Shown one piece after another: positions 17,628-27,898 of a DNA stretch of 64,000 nt. The DNA comes from Hymenobacter cavernae (lineage in GTDB: Bacteria; Bacteroidota; Bacteroidia; Cytophagales; Hymenobacteraceae), in assembly GCF_014641455.1 (NCBI RefSeq), contig NZ_BMHT01000002.1:124001-188000 (forward strand), read 5' to 3'. The number at the start of each line of letters is the position of its first letter. The stretch's first letter is position 1. The notes beneath the pieces were generated by a model, which was not told the origin of the DNA, made no database searches, and saw nothing but the letters and a program-made list of their open reading frames with translations. The translations under genes and the position numbers were made by a program.

Positions 17628-18749
17628 TCAGCGCGCCAAAGCCGTAAGCGAGGCGTCCCAATCTTTCCAGACGGGTTCGTAGCCTTGGCGGCGCAGCATG
17701 GCGGCAATTTCCTGGGGGCTGCGTTCGTCGGAAATCTCGAATTGCTCCAATGACTCGGGTTCCACGATGTAGCCGCCGGGGTTGGTCTTGGAACCGGCAC
17801 TGATGGAAGTAATACCTAGCCGCACAATATGGTCGCGGAAAGTGGGCGTCTCGCGGGTTGAAATGGACAGCTCAACTTCCTCATTGAGCAAGCGGTAGGC
17901 GCAAATCAGCTGCACTAGTTCGCGGTCGGTCATTTCGACTTTGGGCTGGAGCAGGCCCTGAGCTGGGCGCAAGCGCGGAAACGAGAGGCTGTACTTGGTT
18001 TGCCAGTAGGTGCGCTCCAGGTAGTTGAGGTGGAGGGCGGTGAAGAAGCTGTCGGTACGCCAGTCTTCCAACCCAAACAGCACCCCTAGCCCCATCTTGT
18101 GCACGCCCGCTTGGCCCAAGCGGTCGGGTGTTTCGAGGCGGTAGTAGAAGTTCGACTTCTTGCCTTTCGGGTGGTGCTTTTTGTAATCCTGCTGATGGTA
18201 CGTCTCTTGGTAGACTAATACGGCATGCAAGCCTCCTACTATTAATAACTCATAATCAAGCTCATCTAGCGGCTGCACCTCCATAGAAATCTGGGCAAAG
18301 TGCGGGCGCAGCACCTGAATGGCTTTGTGCAGGTAGTCAACGCCGACGGTTTGGTTGGCCTCGCCGGTCACCAGGAGCACGTGCTCATAGCCCCAACCTT
18401 TGAGCACCGCTGCCTCTTGCAGCATCTCTACTCCGCTGAGCGTGCGCCGCCGAATCTTATTATCGAGGCTAAAGCCGCAGTACGTACAGATGTTCTGACA
18501 CTCATTCGACAGGTACATAGGCACATACAGCTGCACCGTATTACCGAAGCGCTTGCGCGTGAGCTGGTGGCTGAGTTGGGCCATACGCTCCAGGTAAGGC
18601 GCAGCGGCGGGCGAAATCAGCGCTTTAAAGTCTTCCAACGTGCGTTTCGGAGCGCGCAAAGCTAGCTCCACATCAGCCGCCGTTTTGGCGTAGATGCTGG
18701 CTTTGACATCGTCCCAGCTATGTGCGTCGAAGATCGGGCGGAAACTCAT
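17628..18749 (-). CDS. thiH: 2-iminoacetate synthase (tyrosine lyase)
   Basis: Radical-SAM enzyme cleaving tyrosine to dehydroglycine (2-iminoacetate) for thiazole formation with ThiG. 373 residues. The cluster motif CxxxCxxC is C84, C88, C91 in SNECQNICTYCGFSLDN. The family motifs VTGEANQTVGVDYL and STRETPTFRD are present. Using thiH rather than thiO indicates the tyrosine, anaerobic-type branch of thiazole synthesis. It starts 22 bases after the thiG stop. Confidence 0.96.
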   Translation of the reverse strand: MSFRPIFDAHSWDDVKASIYAKTAADVELALRAPKRTLEDFKALISPAAAPYLERMAQLSHQLTRKRFGNTVQLYVPMYLSNECQNICTYCGFSLDNKIRRRTLSGVEMLQEAAVLKGWGYEHVLLVTGEANQTVGVDYLHKAIQVLRPHFAQISMEVQPLDELDYELLIVGGLHAVLVYQETYHQQDYKKHHPKGKKSNFYYRLETPDRLGQAGVHKMGLGVLFGLEDWRTDSFFTALHLNYLERTYWQTKYSLSFPRLRPAQGLLQPKVEMTDRELVQLICAYRLLNEEVELSISTRETPTFRDHIVRLGITSISAGSKTNPGGYIVEPESLEQFEISDERSPQEIAAMLRRQGYEPVWKDWDASLTALAR

Positions 18750-18771
18750 GGGCTTGAATGACCTAGTTTAG

Positions 18772-19545
18772 TTAATCCAAAAAGGCCGTGAGCGGCGAAC
18801 TAGCTTCCGCATGCGCCACGGGTGCTGCAAGTCGCGCCTCATATGCTAGCCGCCCCGCTTCCACGGCCAGCCGGAAGGCCTGCGCCATTTGTACCGGTTG
18901 ACCCGCCACAGCAATAGCCGTATTGACCAGCACCGCATCGGCGCCCATTTCGAGAGCGGCGGCAGCGTGCGAAGGCGCCCCAATACCGGCATCGACCACC
19001 ACTGGCACCCGGCTCTGGCTGATAATGATTTCCAGAAACTCTCTGGTCAGCAAGCCTTTGTTACTACCAATAGGCGAACCTAGGGGCATCACGGCGGCTA
19101 CGCCTACTTCTTCCAAGCGCTTACATAGCACCGGGTCGGCGTGGATGTAGGGTAGCACTACAAAACCTAGCTTCGCGAGTTCTTCGGCGGCCTTCAGCGT
19201 CTCCAAGGGGTCGGGGAGCAGGTACTTGGGGTCGGGGTGAATTTCGAGCTTGATCCAGTTGGTTTCCAGTGCTTCGCGGGCCAATTGGGCAGCAAAAATG
19301 GCTTCGCGGGCCGTACGCACGCCCGAGGTATTGGGCAGAAGGTTGAACTGTGGGTGAGCCAGGTGGCGCAAAATATCATCTTGGCTATCAGCAACATCAA
19401 CACGCTTAAGGGCTACCGTCACGAGCTCAGAGCCAGAAGCAAGCAACGCTTCTTCCATGAGCACCGCTGAGCTGAACTTGCCGGTGCCGGTAAACAGGCG
19501 CGAGGAAAACACGCGGCCTGCAATAGTGAGTGGCTGAGGCGTCAT
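18772..19545 (-). CDS. thiG: Thiazole synthase
   Basis: Forms the thiazole phosphate ring from deoxyxylulose phosphate, ThiS-thiocarboxylate and dehydroglycine. 257 residues, a TIM barrel. The Schiff-base lysine is K99 in [17 protein letters not shown]. Phosphate-binding segments are [20 protein letters not shown] and [11 protein letters not shown]. Its ATG overlaps the thiE stop by four bases, a translational coupling. Confidence 0.96.
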   Translation of the reverse strand: MTPQPLTIAGRVFSSRLFTGTGKFSSAVLMEEALLASGSELVTVALKRVDVADSQDDILRHLAHPQFNLLPNTSGVRTAREAIFAAQLAREALETNWIKLEIHPDPKYLLPDPLETLKAAEELAKLGFVVLPYIHADPVLCKRLEEVGVAAVMPLGSPIGSNKGLLTREFLEIIISQSRVPVVVDAGIGAPSHAAAALEMGADAVLVNTAIAVAGQPVQMAQAFRLAVEAGRLAYEARLAAPVAHAEASSPLTAFLD

Positions 19546-20168
19546 ACAGAAGCGGGTAAACTGGCGAAGGCGGCTAAAAACTTAGCGGCGGCCGCAGCCG
19601 GATCTGCCGTGACCGACACGGCGCCCGCTACCGCAATGCCGTGCAAGCCCGTTGCGCGAAGCGCCTCTACATCACACAGAACAATGCCGCCGATGCCAAC
19701 AATCGGCACCGCGAAACCCGCAGCGCGGCATTGCGCCAGCAGCGTTTGGTAGCCCTTCAATCCTAGGATAGGGCTCAGATTCTGCTTGGTGGTGGTGAAA
19801 CGAAATGGACCTAGCCCGATGTAGTCCACACCAGCCGCTACCAAGCCTTCAATATCGGCGAAGGTGTTGGCCGTGCCGCCTATGATGTAACCGGGGCCGA
19901 GAATAGCACGGGCTTCCTGCGGCGGCATATCTTGCTTGCCTAGGTGCACCCCATCGGCCCCGATGGCTTGCGCTATTTGCGGGTTGTCGTTGATAATGAG
20001 CTTGGCGCCGTGCTGGCGACACACCTGCTGCATCTCGCGGGCGAGCTGCTCCCAAGCGTCGTAAGCTAGGTTCTTCACCCGCAGTTGCACCCAATCGACT
20101 CCGCCCTGGCAAGCTAGGTCGGCCAGTGCGGGCGAGTCAGTGATATAATGAAGTGGACTGATTTGCAT
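19542..20168 (-). CDS. thiE: Thiamine phosphate synthase
   Basis: Joins HMP-pyrophosphate and thiazole phosphate to give thiamine phosphate. 208 residues. Visible motifs are [13 protein letters not shown] (substrate loop), [46 protein letters not shown] and VGIGGI. It is the canonical copy, in contrast to the divergent homologue at 15.8 kb. It lies between thiD and thiG; the GTAG-type repeat fills the gap to thiD. Confidence 0.95.
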   Translation of the reverse strand: MQISPLHYITDSPALADLACQGGVDWVQLRVKNLAYDAWEQLAREMQQVCRQHGAKLIINDNPQIAQAIGADGVHLGKQDMPPQEARAILGPGYIIGGTANTFADIEGLVAAGVDYIGLGPFRFTTTKQNLSPILGLKGYQTLLAQCRAAGFAVPIVGIGGIVLCDVEALRATGLHGIAVAGAVSVTADPAAAAAKFLAAFASLPASV

Positions 20169-20181
20169 GTGGTTTTACTTT

Positions 20182-20259
20182 GTAGCGCGGACTCTGTAGT
20201 CCGCGCTTGCTTCCGTTCGCGTCTATTCTTCCAGGCGCGGACTACAGAGTCCGCGCTAC
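20182..20259. repeat. REP/BIME-like element (GCGGACT type) overlapping the thiD stop
   Basis: GTAG (20182), hairpin CGCGGACTCTGTAGTCCGCG, short centre, hairpin CGCGGACTACAGAGTCCGCG, CTAC (20256-20259). The two halves are near-perfect mirror images. The right half overlaps the thiD coding end by 18 bases and supplies its last five codons and its TAG stop. Confidence 0.85.
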
Positions 20260-21006
20260 AGCGTGATAGCCCAGCAGCGTGTCATTGCTGGCCAAGAAGG
20301 CAGTAGTGTAACTCTTACCTTCGCTACAAGCTTCTACCAATGAATTGCCTTTCGCCAAGCTCGCCAGAATAGCCGCCGATAACACGCAACCGCTGCCGTG
20401 CTTCTCGCCGTGCGGCAGGCGCGGTGCGGTGAAAGCGTATTGCTCCCCATCCACGAAGAGAATATCGGTGGCAACCTCCCCATCAGCGTGGCCGCCTTTT
20501 AGCAGTACCGGGCAAAACGCACTGACAGCCAATGCGGCTTCTTCGGCGCTGGCCGCTGGCCATAGGCGCAGCATTTCGGGGCGGTTGGGTGTGAGCAAGG
20601 CGAGTTGTATGCATACTCGCTGCACTAAGTCAAAGCTAGGCTGGCCATGAAATTCATAACCAGCACTCGCTTTCAACACTGGGTCCCAGATAATTTGTAC
20701 CCGCGGCTGTTGTGCCCGCAGCCACTCTAGTAGTTCAGGCAACTGACTCAGGCTCTCAAACAGTCCGATCTTTACCCACTTAACGGGGAAGCGCGTAAAG
20801 AGCAGCCGCGCTTGATCAAGGATGGTAGCGGCCGGCATCCAGTTCACCTGCTCAAACTGCACATCGTTCTGCACTGTCAAAGCTGTGCACACCCCTAGGC
20901 CATAGACGCCGTTCGCTTCCATGGTTTTGCAATCAGCCAGCAAGCCAGCGCCGCCGCTAGGGTCGAAGCCAGCGATGCTGAGGGCGTAAGGGCGAGGCGT
21001 GAGCAT
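20242..21006 (-). CDS. thiD: Hydroxymethylpyrimidine / phosphomethylpyrimidine kinase
   Basis: Phosphorylates HMP and HMP-phosphate to the pyrophosphate used by ThiE. 254 residues, ribokinase fold: SIAGFDPSGGAGLLADCKTM at the N-terminus and the anion-hole motif GEKHGSGCVLSAAI near the C-terminus. The last residues AVARTL and the TAG stop are read from the inverted repeat at 20182-20259, so the native C-terminus seems to have been replaced or extended by repeat DNA. A second repeat (21023-21059) lies just upstream. Confidence 0.95.
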   Translation of the reverse strand: MLTPRPYALSIAGFDPSGGAGLLADCKTMEANGVYGLGVCTALTVQNDVQFEQVNWMPAATILDQARLLFTRFPVKWVKIGLFESLSQLPELLEWLRAQQPRVQIIWDPVLKASAGYEFHGQPSFDLVQRVCIQLALLTPNRPEMLRLWPAASAEEAALAVSAFCPVLLKGGHADGEVATDILFVDGEQYAFTAPRLPHGEKHGSGCVLSAAILASLAKGNSLVEACSEGKSYTTAFLASNDTLLGYHAVARTL

Positions 21007-21022
21007 TCAGCAACTTTTTGTT

Positions 21023-21059
21023 AGAACGTCATTTCTCCCGCTAGTCGAAATGATGTTCT
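21023..21059. repeat. Short inverted repeat, AGAACGTCAT family
   Basis: AGAACGTCATTTC...GAAATGATGTTCT forms an imperfect hairpin in the 60-base gap between thiC and thiD. Similar AACGTCAT elements lie at 55044 and 62162. It may modulate expression within the operon. Confidence 0.6.
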
Positions 21060-21066
21060 GTATGGG

Positions 21067-23173
<2,107 letters not shown>

Positions 23174-23253
23174 TGAGCTAGGTTTAGCTGGTTGATTATC
23201 AATACAATAAACTTTAGTAGGTGCACGCCCCTGCCCGCAGGCTCTCGCTTCTC

Positions 23254-23333
23254 ACTTTTCCCTTCGCCAGCATTACCTGGATCAGGTTCCAAGGGTATTT
23301 CTCAGTCCCGCGCGGCGGAACACCCCTAAAGTT
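23254..23333 (-). promoter_or_regulatory. TPP (thi-box) riboswitch
   Basis: On the minus strand the conserved core reads AGGGGTG, then CTGAGAAATACCCTTGGAAC, CTGATCCAGGTAATGCTGGC and GAAGGGAA, matching the TPP aptamer in order and spacing. It sits between the promoter and thiS, so it controls the whole thiS-thiC-thiD-thiE-thiG-thiH-thiF operon, with lower expression when TPP is abundant. I see no clear intrinsic terminator after it, so translational control of thiS is the likelier mechanism (inference). Confidence 0.96.
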
Positions 23334-23340
23334 TATGCAG

Positions 23341-23373
23341 CCAAGGTAGGTGGATTTATTTTAGTTGAGCAAA
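23341..23373 (-). promoter_or_regulatory. Probable thi operon promoter
   Basis: Minus strand TTTG (23370-23373), 21 bases, TACCTTGG (23341-23348), one mismatch from TAnnTTTG. The predicted start is just before the riboswitch P1 stem. Confidence 0.6.
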
Positions 23374-23397
23374 TAAAATTCGGCAGTGTTCGTCTTA

Positions 23398-23473
23398 CCG
23401 GTCCGACGCCTAGGGCGTCGGACCGGCGCACGCGAGTCGTTCAACGACTAGACGCAAAATATTGCGTCTCTAC
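23398..23473. repeat. Hybrid double-hairpin repeat, CTAC end
   Basis: The left hairpin is CCGGTCCGACGCC-TAGG-GCGTCGGACCGG-like (23398-23426). The centre includes GTCGTTCAACGAC. The right hairpin AGACGCAAAATATTGCGTCT ends in CTAC (23470-23473). The right half matches the element at 50.5 kb; the left half is of another sequence type and lacks GTAG, so the two halves seem to have different origins. Confidence 0.65.
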
Positions 23474-23506
23474 TATCCAGAGGGAACCCAACTGCCTGCT
23501 ACGTTG

Positions 23507-23514
23507 TATCTTTG
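23507..23514 (+). promoter_or_regulatory. rlmN -7 box, possible leaderless start
   Basis: TATCTTTG matches TAnnTTTG exactly and ends only five bases before the rlmN ATG (23520). Transcription would begin at or within a few bases of the start codon. No clear TTTG is seen at the -33 position. Confidence 0.5.
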
Positions 23515-23519
23515 CAGCT

Positions 23520-24587
23520 ATGATATCCTTGCCCGTACTCACCAAACGCGACATTCGCAAACTCACTCCCGACGAGCTCAAAACCTTTATGGTGGAGCAC
23601 GGCGAAAAGCCTTTCCGCGCCAAGCAGGTGCTGGAGTGGCTATGGAAAAACACGGCTTCGTCGTTTGAGGAGATGAACAACATCTCGCTGAGCACGCGGC
23701 AGTTACTGGATCAACACTTTGCCATCAATGGCGTGAAAGTGCAGAATCAGCAGCTCTCCAACGATGGTACCATCAAGTCGGCGTTTCGGCTGTACGATGG
23801 CAACATTGTGGAGGGCGTGCTCATCCCGCACGATACGCGCATGACTGCTTGCATCAGCTCGCAGGTAGGCTGCTCGCTCACGTGTAAGTTCTGCGCCACG
23901 GGCTACATGGAGCGCAAGCGCAACCTCGACGCGGCCGAGATTTACGACCAAGTGGTGCGCATCCGGGAGCAGTGCGAAGCCCAATATGGCACGCCACTCA
24001 CCAACATTGTGTACATGGGCATGGGCGAGCCGCTCTTGAACTACGCTAACGTCGTGAAAAGCGTGGAGCGCATCACGGCCCCCGATGGCCTGAACATGGC
24101 CCCGCGCCGCATCACCATCAGCACGGCCGGTATTGCCAAGATGATCAAGAAGCTGGCCGACGACGACGTGAAGGCCAACCTAGCTTTGAGTCTGCACGCC
24201 CCGAACGATGCTAAGCGCAACGAGATTATGCCCATTAACGAGGCTAACTCGCTGGCCGCCTTGAAGGAAGCCTTGCAGTACTACCACCAGGTAACGGGCC
24301 GCAAAGTGACCTACGAATACATTGTGTTCGAGAACTTCAACGACACCTTGCAGGACGCCGAGGAACTGTTCCAAATTACGAAGTGGTTGCCCTGCAAAGT
24401 CAATCTCATTGAGTATAACCCCATTGAGAATGCCGACTACCGCAACACCGGCGACGACAAGCTGGTAGCTTTCCATAAGTACCTGGCCGACCGCGGCGTA
24501 CAAACTAACGTGCGCCGCTCGCGAGGCAAAGACATCGACGCGGCCTGCGGTCAGCTCGCCGTTAAGGAGAAGCCGGTTGAGGCGTAG
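23520..24587 (+). CDS. rlmN: 23S rRNA A2503 / tRNA A37 C2-methyltransferase RlmN
   Basis: Radical-SAM methyltransferase modifying A2503 of 23S rRNA and A37 of some tRNAs. 355 residues. Cluster cysteines C118, C122, C125 (VGCSLTCKFCATGYMERKRN) and the C-terminal methyl-carrier cysteine C343 (KDIDAACGQLA). The GMGEPL motif (NIVYMGMGEPLLNY) binds SAM. Monocistronic, ending at a perfect 54-bp palindromic terminator. Confidence 0.96.
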   Translation: MISLPVLTKRDIRKLTPDELKTFMVEHGEKPFRAKQVLEWLWKNTASSFEEMNNISLSTRQLLDQHFAINGVKVQNQQLSNDGTIKSAFRLYDGNIVEGVLIPHDTRMTACISSQVGCSLTCKFCATGYMERKRNLDAAEIYDQVVRIREQCEAQYGTPLTNIVYMGMGEPLLNYANVVKSVERITAPDGLNMAPRRITISTAGIAKMIKKLADDDVKANLALSLHAPNDAKRNEIMPINEANSLAALKEALQYYHQVTGRKVTYEYIVFENFNDTLQDAEELFQITKWLPCKVNLIEYNPIENADYRNTGDDKLVAFHKYLADRGVQTNVRRSRGKDIDAACGQLAVKEKPVEA

Positions 24588-24591
24588 AAGG

Positions 24592-24645
24592 TCTTCCAAC
24601 AAAAAGCCCCGCCTTGTCGACAAGGCGGGGCTTTTTGTTGGAAGA
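24592..24645. terminator. Bidirectional terminator, perfect 54-bp palindrome
   Basis: TCTTCCAACAAAAAGCCCCG...CGGGGCTTTTTGTTGGAAGA is fully self-complementary (27-base half-sites centred on TCGA). A runs and T runs flank the GC core, so it can end rlmN on the plus strand and the convergent minus-strand gene. Confidence 0.93.
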
Positions 24646-24717
24646 TGTCAGATTGAAGTACGACTACCCGCCGGTTTTTATAAGTAATCTAGGTTGGGAA
24701 ATAGTAGCCCTACTTCA

Positions 24718-25428
24718 TCATTTTGGACGGCTCTGGCCCACACCACTGATAGTGCCAAGCGACGCGGGGCAATGTTCAGCCATTTGGATGGCTAATTTTG
24801 ACCCTACCTCCTCCATTCGCTTGTTGTCCAGAAAGATATCGGGGCCATAAAACTGGCTTAGCTCCTTGGCATACGGCTTCATAGCCTGCTGCATGGTCTC
24901 GCCCAGCAACTGGATGCGTTCTTGGGCCGACAAAGTGGCAAGGTCCTGTTTCTTCTGCCGATCCTCCAGGTTCTGGCAAACCGCGGAAGCTATTGGGGTC
25001 AATAGCTTGATTTCCTGTTCACTCATGGAGTGCTTTTCCCGCATTTGCTGTGCCCCTAGCTTCATAAAGAGCGGCAAGCTGACAGGGCATTCGCTTACCA
25101 TCAATGTAGCCACGTTTTTACCTAGCTGCTCCCCATAGCTGCGGGCATCGCTCTTGTGCGCCACGATAAGCCTGGTGAAAGTCGGGTTGTTGGCGGCGCT
25201 AGCCAGCATCAGCCGGGTAAATAGCTGGATGGCTTCGTCTTGGGAAAGCTTTGTCAGTGGTGATTTTTTGTTTTCCGCTTCAAGCTGCCGACACATATCG
25301 GCGCTGATGTTCTTAATCATGCTATGCTCGCCGGTAGTATCGATAGCAGTAGCTGTATCTGCGGCTTTTGTGGCATAAGAACCACCGAGCCCAGTTGATA
25401 ATAGAGCAATAAATAAGATCTTCTTCAT
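24718..25428 (-). CDS. Secreted protein with two tandem copies of an unknown domain
   Basis: Not recognised. 236 residues with a signal peptide (KKILFIALLSTGLGGSYATKA). The mature protein is an internal duplication: copy A about 46-124 (MCRQLEAENKKSPLTKLSQD ... SECPVSLPLF) and copy B about 151-226 (VCQNLEDRQKKQDLATLSAQ ... EHCPASLGTI). Each begins and ends with a cysteine, spaced 68 and 69 residues (C46-C114, C151-C220), suggesting one disulfide per domain in the periplasm. Helical and charged throughout. Monocistronic. Confidence 0.75.
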   Translation of the reverse strand: MKKILFIALLSTGLGGSYATKAADTATAIDTTGEHSMIKNISADMCRQLEAENKKSPLTKLSQDEAIQLFTRLMLASAANNPTFTRLIVAHKSDARSYGEQLGKNVATLMVSECPVSLPLFMKLGAQQMREKHSMSEQEIKLLTPIASAVCQNLEDRQKKQDLATLSAQERIQLLGETMQQAMKPYAKELSQFYGPDIFLDNKRMEEVGSKLAIQMAEHCPASLGTISGVGQSRPK

Positions 25429-25489
25429 GCAGCAAATTACTTAAATATTAGCTAAAAGCTATCATTCGCCACCCGGAAGACCACTGCCA

Positions 25490-26455
25490 TCAGGCCCGCC
25501 ACCGGCCCGTAGACCTAGGTCGGCCCGTACTAATTTCCTCTTTGCTCTCCCCTTCCGGCACTTCGCGTGATTCGACGCGTACGGCGTGGGCTTTGGGCTG
25601 CACTTTCTGGCCGAAAGCATCGGCAAACTCCTGGGTAAACTCGGCCCCGAAGAAGATGATGAGCGAAGAATAGTTGATCCAGACGAGCAGCACGATGGCC
25701 GAACCTGCCGCACCGAATGCCGAGCCCGGATTGGCATACGAGATGTAGAAGGCAATCAGGAACTTACCTAGCACAAACAGCGCCGCCGTGATAAGTGCCC
25801 CGATCCAGACGTCGCGCCACCGGATGATGGCGTCGGGCAGGAAGCGGTAGATCATGGCAAACAAGGTGGTCGTAACAGCTAGTGAAATTGCGAAGTCAAT
25901 CAGGCGGATGAGTAGGATCGCAGCATCGGGCCAGATACGCTGCAGATAGCCCGTAAACACGCTGAGCAAAGCACTGATTACGAACGAAGTAAGCAGCAGC
26001 AGCGCCACACTCAGAATCAGGCCGAAGGAAAGCACCCGGTCGCGGAGAAACTGCACGATGCCGTTGCGGGGCTTGGCTTTCAGGTTCCAGATGTCGTTGA
26101 TGCTTTCCTGTAGCGTCACGAAGAACGTGGTAGCCGTGAAGATCAGCGTACCAACGCCAATGGCCGTCGCGACCCCACCTTTTTGCTGCACGGTAAACTT
26201 AGCAATGCTGTCTTGCAGAAACTTGGCCGAATCGGCCCCGACCAAGCCTTTCAGCTGTTCGTAGATCTGCCCGGTTAGGGCCTCGCCGCCAAACACCGCG
26301 CTGGCTACCGTGATGACAATGAGCAGCAGCGGCGGCAGCGAAAAAATGGTGTAGTACGACAGCGCCGCCGCGTGCCGAAACGAGTTGTTGTTGCTGAACT
26401 CGGCAGCCGACGCTTTTAGAACAGAAACAACGTCGGAGAAGCGATAGTGAGCCAT
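25490..26455 (-). CDS. YihY/BrkB-family inner-membrane protein
   Basis: 321 residues, six or more transmembrane helices between about 30 and 275, with the family motif AAALSYYTIFSLPPLLLIVI near residue 30 and VLLVWINYSSLIIFFGAEFT near 260. The C-terminal tail is charged and cytoplasmic. BrkB proteins were once called ribonuclease BN by mistake; their transport role is unproven. Monocistronic. Confidence 0.9.
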   Translation of the reverse strand: MAHYRFSDVVSVLKASAAEFSNNNSFRHAAALSYYTIFSLPPLLLIVITVASAVFGGEALTGQIYEQLKGLVGADSAKFLQDSIAKFTVQQKGGVATAIGVGTLIFTATTFFVTLQESINDIWNLKAKPRNGIVQFLRDRVLSFGLILSVALLLLTSFVISALLSVFTGYLQRIWPDAAILLIRLIDFAISLAVTTTLFAMIYRFLPDAIIRWRDVWIGALITAALFVLGKFLIAFYISYANPGSAFGAAGSAIVLLVWINYSSLIIFFGAEFTQEFADAFGQKVQPKAHAVRVESREVPEGESKEEISTGRPRSTGRWRA

Positions 26456-26544
26456 GAGAATGCAGATGTAGAGAACGATGACGCAGACCGTTTTGCTAGT
26501 AGTACGGCGCTCGGGCGCTTGCGTTGGGCTTGATTAACTGTAAC

Positions 26545-27276
26545 CTAGCTTTTGCGCAGCTCCCACTGCAACGTTCGGATCGGGGCAGCGCGCAAGGCAG
26601 CAGCAAGCTCGGCATCATCCTTAAACTGTAGCTGGCTGAGCGTGCTGGCCTCCACACTCACCGTGAATTGCGGCACGACGAAAGGCCACGGCGTGACAAT
26701 CACAGGGCCGTCAGCATCAGGGCGCGCCACGTCGTAGCGGCGCCCGTCGGGGCCGGTGCTGATTTCGAGGGCACGGCCCATTTCGGGCAGTTCGTGGCGG
26801 CAAAGAATAAGCGAGAGCCGGTCGCACCACTGCATGAGGTCGTAGGCTTGCTGCGCTTCTTTCTTGTTTACCTTCAACGCTTTGCGCCAGCGTTCCTGGT
26901 TGGCGTGCTGCTCATCCAGGAATGCATCTAGTTCTTTTTTCTGGCCGCGTAGGGTTTCGTAGAGAAAGCTCAGGTGCATGCTGGTGAGTAGGCTGCGCCA
27001 TTGCCCCTGAAACCTAGCTGCGCGCAGCACGCCAGTGGCCTGCTCCAGAGAAAACTCCTTCATGGTGAAGTTGGCCGGGGCGCCGGCAGGCGTCAAGCCG
27101 TAGTGCCCGTCCCAGGCCTGCTGCTCGTCGTCGTGCTGGGCGGTGGCGGCCAGAATGCCCACCCAGCGGTCGGTGGGGCCGAACGGCTGCCAGTGCCAGG
27201 CGAGCTGGGTGGCCAGCAAGGCGTGCGCCTGCTGGTAGATGATCTGCCAGCCGTCGGAAGTGTAATTAACAATCAT
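26545..27276 (-). CDS. DUF3891 family protein
   Basis: 243 residues, cytosolic, no signal peptide. It opens MIVNYTSDGWQIIYQQAHAL and has HDDEQQAWDGH at about 68-78, with conserved His/Asp residues (QQAHALLA, ATAQHDDE, LMQWCDRLSLILC) spaced like an HD-type metal site. The HD resemblance is my inference. It is divergent from the DUF486 gene across an imperfect inverted repeat. Confidence 0.8.
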   Translation of the reverse strand: MIVNYTSDGWQIIYQQAHALLATQLAWHWQPFGPTDRWVGILAATAQHDDEQQAWDGHYGLTPAGAPANFTMKEFSLEQATGVLRAARFQGQWRSLLTSMHLSFLYETLRGQKKELDAFLDEQHANQERWRKALKVNKKEAQQAYDLMQWCDRLSLILCRHELPEMGRALEISTGPDGRRYDVARPDADGPVIVTPWPFVVPQFTVSVEASTLSQLQFKDDAELAAALRAAPIRTLQWELRKS

Positions 27277-27285
27277 GAAAGAAGA

Positions 27286-27364
27286 GCAACTGAGTAGCGG
27301 AGCAATTGAGTAATGACGTTCAATACGCTTAAACCGTTACTCAGCCACTCCGTTACTGAGTTGC
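27286..27364. repeat. Imperfect inverted repeat between divergent genes
   Basis: Left arm GCAACTGAGTAGCGGAG...TGAGTAA (27286-27312) and right arm TTACTCAGCCACTCCGTTAC...GTTGC (27337-27364) are about 28 bases each with a few mismatches. It fills most of the 110-base divergent promoter region between DUF3891 and DUF486, so it could be an operator or another dispersed repeat. Confidence 0.6.
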
Positions 27365-27386
27365 TTTATCACTTAACTACTCTTTC

Positions 27387-27758
27387 ATGAAAGGACTTTC
27401 CACCATCGTGCTGCTCACCATTTCTAACCTGTTCATGACGTTTGCCTGGTACGGGCACTTGCAGTTCAAGAAAATCAGCTGGCTGCATGGGCTTGGACTA
27501 GTAGGTGTTATACTCATTAGCTGGGGGCTGGCGTTCTTCGAGTATGTGTTTCAGGTGCCCGCCAACCGGATTGGCTTCGAGGAAAATGGCGGACCGTTCA
27601 ACCTCTTTCAGCTAAAGGTCATTCAGGAAGTTATTTCCCTGACGGTCTTTACCTTATGCGCCGTTTACGTGTTCAAAACTGACAAGCTAGGTTGGAACCA
27701 TGTGGTTGGGTTTGCCTTGCTGGTGGCGGCGGTGTACGTTATTTTCCGGAAGTGGTAA
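27387..27758 (+). CDS. DMT-family small membrane protein (DUF486)
   Basis: 123 residues with four transmembrane helices (about 4-20, 31-50, 75-97, 102-120). DUF486 motifs are NLFMTFAWYGHL near the N-terminus, EYVFQVPANRIG in the middle and FNLFQLKVIQEVISL before helix 3. Related to small multidrug-resistance-like DMT proteins; substrate unknown. No neighbour on its strand suggests a function. Confidence 0.9.
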   Translation: MKGLSTIVLLTISNLFMTFAWYGHLQFKKISWLHGLGLVGVILISWGLAFFEYVFQVPANRIGFEENGGPFNLFQLKVIQEVISLTVFTLCAVYVFKTDKLGWNHVVGFALLVAAVYVIFRKW

Positions 27759-27898
27759 GCCGACACGTCGAACCTAAATCAGCTCCAACAAACCTAGGTT
27801 GGGTGGAGCGCCGGCAACTCCTCGTCAAGTCATAACTTGCGGGCTGTCGGTGCGTAGGAAACGCGCCGATAGTGGCCCACTGCTCAGCTCGTTCTTTT

